Positions 14,728 through 22,776 of a stretch of 44,884 nt of DNA are shown here, one piece after another. The stretch lies in assembly GCA_045600105.1 (NCBI GenBank), contig JAZRXG010000011.1:1-44884 (forward strand). The letters run 5' to 3'. The notes under the pieces are model-generated. The model ran no database searches. It was not told where the DNA came from and saw nothing but the letters and a program-made list of their open reading frames with translations. The stretch is from UBA1206 sp045600105. GTDB taxonomy: Bacteria; Bacillota; Clostridia; Oscillospirales; CAG-382. The translations under genes were made by a program, and so were the position numbers. Position 1 is the first letter of the stretch. Each line of letters starts with the position of its first letter.

Positions 14728-15860
14728 TGCTCTGCCTCCTCCGCTGATTTGATCGCTTTTTCAAAAAGACCGATCAGATATTCGTCAGCCTCCGTGTTCA
14801 TTTCCTCGCTGCAGAAATGCCTGAATACCTCGATGGGATTTGTCTCGAGCTTTTCCAGCTCCTCCATCGTGAGGGTGACGGTCGTGTCGCCGCCGTCAAA
14901 AGTCTTTCCGACGACTTCGATGAGGTTGGGATAAACCTCCTTGAGCTTTGACAACGCGTCAAGTCCGACGTAACTGTCGGTCACCTGCAGTCTGACGTAA
15001 CCGTTTATCGTGTCTTCATCATATTTCGGGTCAAGCAGCTCGTCCAGCGTTCCCGAAAGCGTCGTTCTGCGGTGCAGCAGCCTAAGCGGTACGATCTCGC
15101 GCGTCATATCTTCGGTATCGATGACGGTCACGCTTTTTTCCTGACTTTCCTCTTTTCCGAAGGAATAGGGCATGGGTGTGCCGCTGTATCTGACGTTTTC
15201 GGATACGTCCTGCGGTTTGTGTATATGACCGAGCGCGACGTAATCGAAGCCGTCGAACACGCTTGCAGGGACCTGCGCCGCGAAACCGATCACGGCGGCA
15301 CGGTCGCTTGTCGAGGTTTCGGAATCCGTGATATACGCGTGGGAAATGATGACGTTCTTTTTGCCCGCGTCAAGGTTTTTTCTTATATGGCTCGTAACGA
15401 CGTTGTACGCGTCTTCAAGAGACGTGATGTCGTCTTTGGATTCGGGAAAGACGCTTTTGACTTTTTCTTCGGTCATCCACGGGAGCATATAAATATCGGC
15501 GTTTCCCACGGTGACCTTCGGCACGCGGCGCTCCGCCGCGCCCGTCACGTAAAGGCCGGATGACGAAAGCAATTCGCGGCAGCTCGAAAGACGTTCGGCG
15601 CTGTCGTGATTTCCCGCGATGACTATCACTTTGACCTTCATTTCGCCGCAAAGACGCGTCATGGCGTAATCGTACAATTTCACGGCTTCGGCGGAAGCGA
15701 CGGACCTGTCGTAAACGTCTCCCGCGATGGTTACCGCGTCTATCGCCTTTTCGGAAACAATATCACATATTTCGTCAATAAAGAATTTCTGGTCTTCAAG
15801 CAGGCTTCTGTCTCCGTCCATTGCGCCGAGATGCCAGTCTGAGGTGTGCAGTATCTTCAT
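14724..15860 (-). CDS. sbcD: Exonuclease subunit SbcD
   Basis: A 378-residue Mn2+-dependent nuclease of the Mre11 family, acting with SbcC on hairpins and double-strand ends. Phosphoesterase motifs are all visible: I-L-H-T-S-D-W-H-L-G at residues 3-12, I-A-G-D-V-Y-D, I-A-G-N-H-D-S and A-L-G-H-I-H further on, and Y-S-G-T-P after that. Length is normal. The ATG overlaps the HD-domain gene stop by four bases and its own stop overlaps the sbcC start, so the three genes are strictly coupled. Confidence 0.97.
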   Translation of the reverse strand: MKILHTSDWHLGAMDGDRSLLEDQKFFIDEICDIVSEKAIDAVTIAGDVYDRSVASAEAVKLYDYAMTRLCGEMKVKVIVIAGNHDSAERLSSCRELLSSSGLYVTGAAERRVPKVTVGNADIYMLPWMTEEKVKSVFPESKDDITSLEDAYNVVTSHIRKNLDAGKKNVIISHAYITDSETSTSDRAAVIGFAAQVPASVFDGFDYVALGHIHKPQDVSENVRYSGTPMPYSFGKEESQEKSVTVIDTEDMTREIVPLRLLHRRTTLSGTLDELLDPKYDEDTINGYVRLQVTDSYVGLDALSKLKEVYPNLIEVVGKTFDGGDTTVTLTMEELEKLETNPIEVFRHFCSEEMNTEADEYLIGLFEKAIKSAEEAEQ

Positions 15861-16459
15861 TTTCGGGTCTCCTTTCGCGTTTTCAGGTCTTCATAAAAAT
15901 CGTAAATTGAATGTCCGAGACGTCGTTCGATCTCCGCTTTCTGAGCAAACGCGGTGTCGCGGTGATGTTTTGACTTGTAATGCGTTCCGCGGCGTGACTC
16001 GATATCGTTGATGCGTTCCTCAAGCGTCGTTCCGCCGGTGTGCAGGCAAAGCAGGTCACAGGTCTGGACGATACGGTCGTAATCGGTGTTCTCGTGGGAC
16101 TCGACGAAAGCCTTGACGGTTTCGTATCCCTCGCTTTCGGGGGAAAGAAAAGACGCGCAGATACATTCGATATCGTTGTTCAGGAATGAATGCGTCAGGC
16201 ATATATGGGCGTATTCGGGATATCCGTTTTCGGTCAGAAATCTGTAACCCGCGTAGATGTGGTTGTGCGGATTTATCCTTCTTCCCATGTCGTGGACGTA
16301 ACCGAGAACGGCGGCGTGCTCGGCGTCAAGACCGAGTTCACCGGCGATCATGCCTGCAAGGTCCCCGACGTATCTGCTGTGGGGCACGTATCCGATCTTT
16401 TCGGGGTCTTCAAGCCCGTCGATGAGAAGCGCGTACGCGGTTTCTTTTGTCAGTTTCAT
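15857..16459 (-). CDS. HD-domain phosphohydrolase
   Basis: A 200-residue cytosolic HD-superfamily protein. Metal ligands are visible as H (P-H-S-R-Y-V near residue 27), H-D in G-Y-V-H-D-M-G (about residue 57), H (H-I-Y-A-G) and H-S-F-L, with a final D in V-Q-T-C-D-L-L-C. Such enzymes hydrolyse nucleotides or phosphate esters. GGGAGGAG lies just upstream of the ATG at 16459. It is the first clear gene of the HD-sbcD-sbcC operon; the four-base overlap with sbcD suggests a function linked to DNA repair or nucleotide clean-up, but the substrate is unknown. Confidence 0.88.
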   Translation of the reverse strand: MKLTKETAYALLIDGLEDPEKIGYVPHSRYVGDLAGMIAGELGLDAEHAAVLGYVHDMGRRINPHNHIYAGYRFLTENGYPEYAHICLTHSFLNNDIECICASFLSPESEGYETVKAFVESHENTDYDRIVQTCDLLCLHTGGTTLEERINDIESRRGTHYKSKHHRDTAFAQKAEIERRLGHSIYDFYEDLKTRKETRK

Positions 16460-16486
16460 ATCTTTTCTCCTCCCATGGGATTTCGT

Positions 16487-16579
16487 TTATTTTTCCGGAT
16501 CGTTTTCGCCGGCCTGACGGCATGGAAAACGTTCGCGGAAGCATTCGTCGCAGAAAAAACGGTCGTCCCCAATGAGCAT
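16487..16579 (-). CDS. Possible 30-residue CxxC zinc-ribbon peptide
   Basis: A short frame (ATG 16579, stop 16487-16489) encoding a peptide that starts M-L-I-G-D-D-R-F-F-C-D-E-C-F-R-E-R-F-P-C, with C-x2-C-x6-C. It ends 27 bases before the HD gene on the same strand. The residue pattern (R-F-F-C-x-x-C-F) is protein-like and resembles short zinc-finger peptides, but there is no good ribosome site, so it may be a remnant of a longer gene. Confidence 0.35.
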   Translation of the reverse strand: MLIGDDRFFCDECFRERFPCRQAGENDPEK

Positions 16580-16587
16580 CGTTTATT

Positions 16588-16824
16588 TCAAATTTTGTCA
16601 GCCGGTTTGCTCTGACCGGTTTTTTCGCCTCTGGAATGAACTGTGAGATCAGAGAGCATCTTTTGATCGGCGCCTTGTGCCGCGAGTATTTCCTTCAGCT
16701 GCTTAAGAGCGGGGATTTTGTCACCGACCCGTTTTCCGGCAGCCTTTTTATGAGAAACAACAATGATTCTTCGATCATGATACCATACCCCCGAATGGCG
16801 CTTCTTGCCGCGGCCATTTTGCAA
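16588..16824 (-). CDS. Possible small basic protein (78 aa), unknown
   Basis: A 78-residue, Lys/Arg/Gln-rich frame directly downstream of a good minus-strand promoter (16855-16883), nine bases ahead of the small CxxC frame. It has codon use like its neighbours, with no similarity I recognise and no Shine-Dalgarno site at its ATG. A competing 27-codon frame inside it starting near 16779 has a GGGGG stretch upstream. I report it because the region must be transcribed into the HD-sbcDC operon, but the coding status is uncertain. Confidence 0.3.
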   Translation of the reverse strand: MQNGRGKKRHSGVWYHDRRIIVVSHKKAAGKRVGDKIPALKQLKEILAAQGADQKMLSDLTVHSRGEKTGQSKPADKI

Positions 16825-16854
16825 ACCGAGATAAGTATAACATATAACTATTAT

Positions 16855-16883
16855 ATAATAACATGCAGCCTGTATGCTGTCAA
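16855..16883 (-). promoter_or_regulatory. Promoter of the HD-sbcD-sbcC operon
   Basis: Minus-strand TTGACA (16878-16883), 17-base spacer, TATTAT (16855-16860). No other promoter as good is seen before the HD gene, so the transcript probably has a leader of nearly 400 bases holding the small frames. Confidence 0.7.
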
Positions 16884-16950
16884 GGTTTTTCGTTTTGCGG
16901 CGCGGGACGCATCTTTGCAGCCTTTTTGATATATCGTATCACATAATAAA

Positions 16951-16969
16951 TTTATCGTAATACGATAAA
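16951..16969 (+). promoter_or_regulatory. Operator-like palindrome upstream of the DUF2975/XRE operon
   Basis: TTTATCGTAATACGATAAA is a perfect 19-base palindrome with a single central base, ending 6 bases before the -35 box. A related half site (ATATCGTAT) lies at about 16931. It is a likely site for the XRE regulator encoded in the operon. Confidence 0.65.
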
Positions 16970-16975
16970 TAATTA

Positions 16976-17004
16976 TTGACATTTCAAAATTTGTGTGATA
17001 TATT
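16976..17004 (+). promoter_or_regulatory. sigma-A promoter of the DUF2975/XRE operon
   Basis: TTGACA (16976-16981), 17 bases ending in TGA, TATATT (16999-17004), then AAGGAGG before the first gene. Confidence 0.85.
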
Positions 17005-17034
17005 GTGTTTGACGTAATAAGGAGGTTTATTCGT

Positions 17035-17514
17035 ATGGAACAGAAAAATCTTTCAAAATGGCTGAAATTCGTCATAATCGGCGTAGGTATATGCGGACTC
17101 GTGATATACGCGTTCATCGTTCCGATGTGCGGCAGCGATCTCAGGGCGTCATACCCCGAATTTTCCGATCATTTCTGGCCGTGGGCGTTTTTTATATGGG
17201 TGTCGGGCATACCGTGCTATATGGTGCTCGTTTTCGCGTGGAAGATATCGTCCAATATCGGAAACGACCGCTCGTTCACCGAACAGAACGCGGGATATCT
17301 CAAGCTTATCTCGGTCATAGCTGCCGGCGACACGGTGTTCTTTTTTGCGGGGAATATAGTTATGCTTCTTTTTGATATGAGTCATCCGAGCATCGTGATA
17401 GCGTCTCTGTTCGTCGATTTTATCGGAGTCGCCATTTCGATAGCCGCCGCGGCACTGTCGCATCTTGTCAAAAAGGCGGCAGCCCTGCAGGAGCAGAGCG
17501 ATCTTACGATATGA
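17035..17514 (+). CDS. DUF2975 membrane protein
   Basis: A 159-residue integral membrane protein with four hydrophobic spans (about residues 10-32, 50-70, 90-115, 122-145). Between spans 2 and 3 lies the family-typical segment I-G-N-D-R-S-F-T-E-Q-N-A. DUF2975 proteins (for example YoaS of Bacillus) are nearly always encoded next to a small Cro/CI-type regulator, as here. AAGGAGG precedes the ATG at 17035. Their molecular role is unknown; they may sense a membrane or metabolic signal for the regulator. Confidence 0.88.
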   Translation: MEQKNLSKWLKFVIIGVGICGLVIYAFIVPMCGSDLRASYPEFSDHFWPWAFFIWVSGIPCYMVLVFAWKISSNIGNDRSFTEQNAGYLKLISVIAAGDTVFFFAGNIVMLLFDMSHPSIVIASLFVDFIGVAISIAAAALSHLVKKAAALQEQSDLTI

Positions 17515-17524
17515 GGAGAAGAAA

Positions 17525-17734
17525 ATGGACGGAGAAATAGTTTTCAACATCGACGTGATGCTCGCCAAAAGAAAAATGAGCGTTACCGAGCTTTCCGAAA
17601 AAGTCGGCATCACCATCGCCAACGTATCGGTGCTCAAAAACGGCAAAGCCAAGGCACTCAAAATGACGACTCTCGTAAAACTGTGCGAGGCACTTGACTG
17701 CCAGCCGGGCGACATTATGGAGTACAGAAAATGA
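17525..17734 (+). CDS. Small Cro/CI-type (XRE) regulator, YozG-like
   Basis: A 69-residue helix-turn-helix protein. The DNA-binding part is visible as K-M-S-V-T-E-L-S-E-K-V-G-I-T followed by N-V-S-V-L-K-N-G-K-A-K-A, ending L-C-E-A-L-D-C-Q-P-G-D-I-M-E-Y. This is the YozG-like type that pairs with DUF2975. It starts 10 bases after the DUF2975 stop with GAGGAG as ribosome site. The palindrome at 16951-16969 is its probable operator. Confidence 0.92.
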   Translation: MDGEIVFNIDVMLAKRKMSVTELSEKVGITIANVSVLKNGKAKALKMTTLVKLCEALDCQPGDIMEYRK

Positions 17735-17856
17735 AGGTAAAAAGAATCATCGCCTTGTTTTTATCGGCGCTCTGCCTTTTCGGACTTGCGTCGTGTACAC
17801 GGTTGTCCGGCTTGAGCGGGAACGAAAACTACATGGAAGGGATACCTAAGTCATAA
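17731..17856 (+). CDS. Small lipoprotein (41 aa)
   Basis: ATG at 17731 overlaps the XRE stop (ATGA). The 41-residue product has a signal peptide MKVKRIIALFLSALCLFG and a good lipobox L-A-S-C with Cys22, leaving a mature peptide of only about 20 residues (C-T-R-L-S-G-L-S-G-N-E-N…). The perfect overlap, ribosome site and following terminator support it as a real gene, or as the shortened end of a formerly longer lipoprotein gene. Confidence 0.65.
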   Translation: MKVKRIIALFLSALCLFGLASCTRLSGLSGNENYMEGIPKS

Positions 17857-17880
17857 TACTTTTTTGACATAGGTCTTTTT
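17844..17880 (+). terminator. Terminator of the DUF2975/XRE operon
   Basis: ACCTAAGTCA (17844-17853) pairs with TGACATAGGT (17865-17874) with one mismatch, followed by CTTTTT. The stem overlaps the end of the small lipoprotein gene. Confidence 0.75.
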
Positions 17881-17930
17881 ATGTTTGCCTTTTATACTTT
17901 TTCCTTGTGTTTTTCTCTATTAAACAAATA

Positions 17931-17977
17931 CAACAGAGACGGTTGCCTTTTTTTGACTTCCGTCTCTGTTGCTTTTT
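17931..17977. terminator. Strong hairpin terminator between converging genes
   Basis: CAACAGAGACGG (17931-17942) pairs perfectly with CCGTCTCTGTTG (17960-17971), followed by CTTTTT. It is the last signal before the leftward CBM9-like gene and can stop both directions. Confidence 0.75.
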
Positions 17978-18027
17978 CGGGACTTTTTTTACAGCCCCGT
18001 CGTTTTATTTTTTTGCTTTTTTCAGTT

Positions 18028-19377
18028 TCAGCCGAGGGTTATCACGGGGACCTTGGTCCAGTCGTTGAGTCCGATGATACCGCCGCCGTCACGGAGCAGG
18101 ATGTTCCTGAAGGTGTCATTGCCGGCATTGAGAGAAATGGAAACACCGAGAACGGTGCCTTCTTCGGGTTCGACGTCGCCGATGACCTCGCTCCAGGGGA
18201 TCTTTGCTTCATAAACGGTCGTCTGAGCGTCGTCGTCGCGTACGCAGACGGTCTCGCCGCCGAACGTCGCGCCGCTCGGCATCCAGACGCAGTAGATGGA
18301 TTCGCCTTCGTCGCTGACCGCGAAGCCGTACTGACGGATCATGCCTTCGTCCACCGCTTTGGGGTTGACGGCGTTGTCCCAGTTTTCAAAGAAATATTCG
18401 CCTGCGGGAGAAACGGCGGTCGTGTTGATCTGTATGCATTCGTATTTCCACATACCAGACGCGTTGTCAAGGGTAAGCGGGTTGCTGTGATAGGGAGAGG
18501 AAACGATAACGCCGACGTACAGATAATCGTAGTCGTAGCAGAAATGTACCTTGCCGGACGCGTAGTAGTTTTCGATCTCGAACTGCGCGAAGTTCGCAAG
18601 TCCGCTCTCGGGGAAGATATCCCAGGTGAGTCCGCCGTATTCTTCTTCGGTGACTTCGCCGTCGATCATGGGAGTCATTTTCGGGATAACGGCGTCAACG
18701 ATATTGGTGGCGCGGAATCCGTGCGGGAAGAACGCCTGACCTTCGGCGGTGGCGTCGACCGCTTTGATGTAATCCTCAAAATAGGAGTGGATGGCGAGCA
18801 CGAAACCGTCTTCGGGTATCTGAACGGAATCCTTGCCTTCGTCTTCTACCTTGTAGGACTGAGTTTTTTCATAGTGGAACGTCTTCGGATTGTATTCAAG
18901 AACGTAGACCGCGTAATCGTCGTACGAACCGTTTTCGCTTGCGATGGTGAAGCCGTCGTAATCAAAGTTGAAAACAAGCACGCTTGCGATATCGTTGACC
19001 GCGCCTTCGTTGACGCCGGTGACTCTGACGGAGGTGGCGTCGGTGCATCTCGCTTTGATGAGCGCTTCGTTCACGTCGTCTATCGTGGCGCCGAAGCTGA
19101 CGTACTGCGTGAGAAAGTCGTCAACGTCGATGCCGGGCTCTTCGGAAACTTCGATCGATTCTTCTTTTGATTCTTCTTCGGAAGACGCTATGATCTCTTC
19201 GGAGGAAGCGGGGGCGGGTTCTTCGGATGATTCTGCCGTCGATTCAGCGGTCGAAGGGACTTCGGAAGCCGCGGCGGGTCCTTCGGAAGAAGTGCTCGGC
19301 GTGTCTTCGCTTTCTCCGCAGGAAACGAAGCAAAGGACCACACTGAGGATCAGAAACAGGATAAGAAACTTTTTCAT
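18028..19377 (-). CDS. Secreted lipoprotein with CBM9-like/DOMON-type domain
   Basis: A 449-residue lipoprotein: signal peptide and lipobox F-V-S-C (Cys20), then a long Ser/Glu/Ala-rich linker (about residues 22-80), a middle domain (about 80-220), and a C-terminal domain (about 225-449) that resembles family 9-like carbohydrate-binding/DOMON-type modules: I-D-G-E-V-T-E-E-E-Y-G, F-C-Y-D-Y-D-Y-L-Y-V-G-V, Y-E-A-K-I-P-W-S-E. Such proteins sit on the outer face and bind sugars. It is encoded 71 bases after a solute-binding lipoprotein gene, pointing to joint work in capture of oligosaccharides. Confidence 0.82.
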   Translation of the reverse strand: MKKFLILFLILSVVLCFVSCGESEDTPSTSSEGPAAASEVPSTAESTAESSEEPAPASSEEIIASSEEESKEESIEVSEEPGIDVDDFLTQYVSFGATIDDVNEALIKARCTDATSVRVTGVNEGAVNDIASVLVFNFDYDGFTIASENGSYDDYAVYVLEYNPKTFHYEKTQSYKVEDEGKDSVQIPEDGFVLAIHSYFEDYIKAVDATAEGQAFFPHGFRATNIVDAVIPKMTPMIDGEVTEEEYGGLTWDIFPESGLANFAQFEIENYYASGKVHFCYDYDYLYVGVIVSSPYHSNPLTLDNASGMWKYECIQINTTAVSPAGEYFFENWDNAVNPKAVDEGMIRQYGFAVSDEGESIYCVWMPSGATFGGETVCVRDDDAQTTVYEAKIPWSEVIGDVEPEEGTVLGVSISLNAGNDTFRNILLRDGGGIIGLNDWTKVPVITLG

Positions 19378-19448
19378 GACTGTTACTCCTTTTTATGCTT
19401 ATTTGATTTGTTTTTTTGTTTTTACGCGGATTTGCGGAACGGAGCTAT

Positions 19449-20972
19449 TCAGCTGTAGCTGTCGAGCAGGTCGGCAAGCGATTTTTCGGCGGCGGGAGCC
19501 ACGGCGTCGTAGGCGGATTTGAAATCGCGGCTTCTTTCGTCGAGCACTTCGCGGACGAGGTGCTGGATATCGTTGAGCTGTATCGAATGCGCGATGCCGA
19601 AATTATAGGTAAGACCGTCGTGAAGGATGTCGTACATCCTGAGGTCGTCATCCGAATCGAGATATCCGTTCTTGACGATTTTCGTGAAGTAGTTGGGGGT
19701 CACGGTCTTGTAGGATTCATAAGCGAAAAGCTCCATGGTCGCTCCGACGAGCTCAAGCCTTTCTTCGTCGATGCAGTTCGGGATGGCGAGTATCGAGCAG
19801 CTGTCGGTGCAGCAGGTATGATAGAAGTCCTGCTCCTTGTTCATCTTGGGAATGGGAAGTATGCCGTAAATGAAATCGGCGTTGCGCAGCGTTTCGCTGT
19901 AATGGAGAGTGCCGATATAGAAAATCGACTCGGCTTTTTCAAATTTTTTCTTTGCGAGAGAACCGGACTCGGTGGTATAGTGTCCGGGCTGAACGCCGGG
20001 AGTCTCGAAGAGGAATTCATACATCCTGTCGAAGAAGTTGATGCTTCTTTCGTTATAGAAGACGAGCTCGGGGATGCCCTCGCTGTTCTTTTCGGTTATC
20101 CTGCAGTCCATTCCCACGAACATCGCGTCGAGCGGGGTGGAAGCGGTAGCGGCGTACATTCCGAAAAAGTCGCCGTCCGACTTGAGTCCGTCACCGTCGC
20201 GGTCTTCGTATGTATTCTTGATGAGCTCGCGATAGGTGTCCATCGTCCAGTCGCCGTTGTCAACTATCTCATAAAGGTTGACGTCGGGGAAATGTCTCGC
20301 GACGAGGTCCTTGTTGAAGTACATCGTGAACATATAATCAAGGGAAGTGAAGCAGGCGTCGCCGACAACGAAATACAGATTGTTATTGACCGTCATTTCG
20401 TCTATGTAGTCGCGGTTCCACCAGGGTTTTTCAAAATCGAGATACGGAACGTCCCACATATTGTAAAGATATTCGTCGGTGCCGAGGTTGACGCCGTAAT
20501 ATCCGTAAAACGCGATGAGGTCGTAACCTGGGGCGCCCGCAAGGATGGCGGTCATGACCTTCTGGTTGAAGTTCGTGGGCATATAAGCACCGGCATCCGT
20601 CTGCTGGACGATGGTTTTTATCTTTATGCCGAGTTTTTCCTCAACCGCCTGAGTTCTTTCGATAAGCATGGCGTTGAGCGCGGAATCGTCGATCTCCTCG
20701 GTGCCGAATTCCATACGGTAGATGTCGTCGCCTCTTATGAGGATGGTGACTTCCTCGTCGGGGAACGCAAGGTCATCGGGAAGCTCGAGCTTGGGGGTGT
20801 CGTCGACCGGAGCCGAAGACTCTTCGCTTTGCTCGGTCGGTGCCGAAATTTCCGCTTCTTTGGAGGTTGCGGAAGCAGAGCTGTTTTCGCCGCTTTCCTC
20901 GCCGCAGGATTGGAGCGCAACGGTGAACAGCATGACGAGCAGGATCAGGAACGCAATGCCTGTTTTTTTCAT
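19449..20972 (-). CDS. Extracellular solute-binding lipoprotein (copy 1)
   Basis: A 507-residue ABC-transport solute-binding lipoprotein of the family 1 (sugar) type. Signal peptide with Cys23 in L-Q-S-C, a Ser/Glu-rich linker, then a binding-protein domain starting E-V-T-I-L-I-R. Recognisable features include W-W-N-R-D-Y-I, Y-F-V-V-G-D, M-Y-F-N-K-D-L, G-D-W-T-M-D-T-Y and the hinge-like I-L-P-I-P-K-M-N. About 90% identical by eye to the gene at 21163-22686. The internal ATG at 20972 is better placed after GGAG than 20978. No permease or ATPase gene is in the window, so the partner transporter is elsewhere. Own promoter at 21004-21032. Confidence 0.93.
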   Translation of the reverse strand: MKKTGIAFLILLVMLFTVALQSCGEESGENSSASATSKEAEISAPTEQSEESSAPVDDTPKLELPDDLAFPDEEVTILIRGDDIYRMEFGTEEIDDSALNAMLIERTQAVEEKLGIKIKTIVQQTDAGAYMPTNFNQKVMTAILAGAPGYDLIAFYGYYGVNLGTDEYLYNMWDVPYLDFEKPWWNRDYIDEMTVNNNLYFVVGDACFTSLDYMFTMYFNKDLVARHFPDVNLYEIVDNGDWTMDTYRELIKNTYEDRDGDGLKSDGDFFGMYAATASTPLDAMFVGMDCRITEKNSEGIPELVFYNERSINFFDRMYEFLFETPGVQPGHYTTESGSLAKKKFEKAESIFYIGTLHYSETLRNADFIYGILPIPKMNKEQDFYHTCCTDSCSILAIPNCIDEERLELVGATMELFAYESYKTVTPNYFTKIVKNGYLDSDDDLRMYDILHDGLTYNFGIAHSIQLNDIQHLVREVLDERSRDFKSAYDAVAPAAEKSLADLLDSYS

Positions 20973-21003
20973 TGTCATATCTCCTTTGCTTTATTATGAT
21001 AAT

Positions 21004-21032
21004 AATATAGCACCGGCAAAGGAAAATGTCAA
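21004..21032 (-). promoter_or_regulatory. Promoter of solute-binding copy 1
   Basis: Minus-strand TTGACA (21027-21032), 17 bases, TATATT (21004-21009). Confidence 0.85.
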
Positions 21033-21073
21033 TATTTGTGCAAAAAAAGTCCGAATAATTTATATAATAACTA

Positions 21074-21112
21074 AAAAGACCGCGTTGTCCTTTTAGGACC
21101 CCGCAGTCTTTT
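21074..21112 (-). terminator. Terminator after solute-binding copy 2
   Basis: On the minus strand AAGACTGCGGGGTCC pairs with GGACAACGCGGTCTT and is followed by TTTTAG. It separates the two solute-binding genes into two transcripts. Confidence 0.8.
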
Positions 21113-21162
21113 GGTGCTGCTTTTTCAGGCTTCCGCGCTTGCTTTGCGGAATATAAAAACGC

Positions 21163-22686
21163 TCAGCTGTAGTTGTCGATCAGATCGGCAAGCGATTTTT
21201 CCGCGGCGGGAGCCACGGCGTCGTAGGCGGATTTGAAATCGCGGCTTCTGTTGTCGAGCACTTCGCGGACGAGGTGCTGGATATCGTTGAGCATGCAGGA
21301 GTTCGAAATGCCGAAATTGTAGGTCATTCCGTCGTGGAGGATGTCGTACATTCTGAGGTCGTCATCCGAATCGAGATAGCCGTTCTTGACTATTTTGGTG
21401 AAATAGTTGGGAGTGACGGTCTTGTAGGATTCGTAAGCGAAGAGCTCCATTGTCGCGCCGATGAGCTCAAGCCTTTCTTCGTCGATGCAGTTCGGGATGG
21501 CGAGTATGGAGCAGCCGTCGGTGCAGCAGGTGTGATAGAAGTCCTGATCCTTGTTCATCTTGGGGATGGGAAGGATGCCGTAAACGAAATCGGCGTCGCG
21601 CAGCGTTTCGCTGTAATTGAGAGTGCCGATGTAGAATATCGACTCGGCTTTTTCGAATTTTTCCTTTGCGAGCGTGCCCGATTCGCCGGTGTAGTGGCCG
21701 GGCTGAACACCGGGAGTTTCGAAAAGGAATTCATACATTTTGTCAAAGAAGTTTATGCTTCTTTCATTGTAGAAGGTGATCTCGGGGATGCCGTCGCTGT
21801 CCTTTTCGGTGATCTTGCAGTCCATTCCCACGAACATCGCGTCAAGCGGCGTTGCGGCGGTAGCGGCGTACATTCCGAAAAAGTCGCCGTCCGACTTGAT
21901 ACCGTCACTGTCGCGGTCTTCATAGGTGTTTTTGATGAGCTCGCGGTAGGTGTCCATCGTCCAGTCGCCGTTGTCAACTATCTCATAAAGGTTGACGTCG
22001 GGGAAATGTCTCGCGACGAGGTCTTTGTTGAAATACATCGTGAACATGAAGTCGATAGACGTGAAGCAGGCGTCGCCGACCACGAAATACAGATTGTTGT
22101 TGACGGTCATTTCGTCTATGTAGTCGCGGTTCCACCAGGGCTTTTCGAAGTCAAGGTACGGAACGTCCCACATATTGTAAAGATATTCGTCGGTGCCGAG
22201 CTTTACGCCGTAATAGGCGTAGAACGCGATGAGGTCGTAACCGGGGTTGCCCGCAAGGATGGCGGTCATGACCTTCTGGTTGAAGTTGTTCGGCGCGTAG
22301 GAACCGGCGTCGGTCTGCTGAACGATGGTGTTTATCTTTATGCCGAGTCTTTCTTCAACAGCCTGAGTTCTTTCAACGAGCAGGGAATTGAGCGCGGAAT
22401 CGTCGATCTCCTCGGCACCGAATTCCATCTGATAAAGGTCGCCGCTTCTTATGAGGATGGTGACTTCTTCGTCGGGGAACATGAGGTCGTCGGGAAGCTC
22501 GAGCTTGGGGGTGTCGTCGACCGGAGCGGAAGACTCTTCGCTTTGCTCGGTCTCTGTCGATGTTTCCGCTTCTTTGGAGGTCGCGGAAGCAGAGCTGTTT
22601 TCGCCGCTTTCTTCGCCGCAGGCCTGCAGCACTACGGTGAACAGCATGACGAGCAGGATGAGGAACGCAATGCATGTTTTTTTCAT
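21163..22686 (-). CDS. Extracellular solute-binding lipoprotein (copy 2)
   Basis: A 507-residue paralogue of the 19449-20972 product, differing at about 50 positions. Changes cluster in the linker (residues 44-49), in the G-D-D-I-Y-R / S-G-D-L-Y-Q stretch, around residues 130-160 and near the C-terminus (A-H-S-I-Q versus S-N-S-C-M), while long blocks such as the W-N-R-D-Y-I-D-E-M region are identical. Signal peptide with Cys23 in L-Q-A-C. Promoter at 22718-22746, terminator at 21074-21112. The pattern suggests a recent tandem duplication with divergence around the ligand site. Confidence 0.93.
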   Translation of the reverse strand: MKKTCIAFLILLVMLFTVVLQACGEESGENSSASATSKEAETSTETEQSEESSAPVDDTPKLELPDDLMFPDEEVTILIRSGDLYQMEFGAEEIDDSALNSLLVERTQAVEERLGIKINTIVQQTDAGSYAPNNFNQKVMTAILAGNPGYDLIAFYAYYGVKLGTDEYLYNMWDVPYLDFEKPWWNRDYIDEMTVNNNLYFVVGDACFTSIDFMFTMYFNKDLVARHFPDVNLYEIVDNGDWTMDTYRELIKNTYEDRDSDGIKSDGDFFGMYAATAATPLDAMFVGMDCKITEKDSDGIPEITFYNERSINFFDKMYEFLFETPGVQPGHYTGESGTLAKEKFEKAESIFYIGTLNYSETLRDADFVYGILPIPKMNKDQDFYHTCCTDGCSILAIPNCIDEERLELIGATMELFAYESYKTVTPNYFTKIVKNGYLDSDDDLRMYDILHDGMTYNFGISNSCMLNDIQHLVREVLDNRSRDFKSAYDAVAPAAEKSLADLIDNYS

Positions 22687-22717
22687 TGTCATATCTCCTT
22701 TGTTTTATTTTGACAAC

Positions 22718-22746
22718 AGTATATCACCGAAACGCCGTAAATGCAA
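22718..22746 (-). promoter_or_regulatory. Promoter of solute-binding copy 2
   Basis: Minus-strand TTGCAT (22741-22746), 17 bases ending TGA, TATACT (22718-22723). Confidence 0.75.
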
Positions 22747-22776
22747 TATTTTTTTCGTTTAGAAAGCAAAAAAATG

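Noticed and set aside
16592..16626. Rightward terminator at the head of the HD-sbcDC operon
   Set aside because: Only a 5-bp stem (CCGGT/ACCGG) with a T-run; no rightward gene upstream, so support is too weak to list as a feature.
17881..19170. 429-codon rightward frame opposite the CBM9-like lipoprotein
   Set aside because: It runs through two terminators and has no family resemblance; the opposite strand has signal peptide, lipobox and domain motifs.
19416..22713. Long rightward open frames (527 and 479 codons) opposite both solute-binding genes
   Set aside because: They are mirror shadows created by codon use of the real genes: no signal peptide, no ribosome site, odd Val/Arg/Phe-rich composition, and both copies mirror the paralogy of the sense genes.
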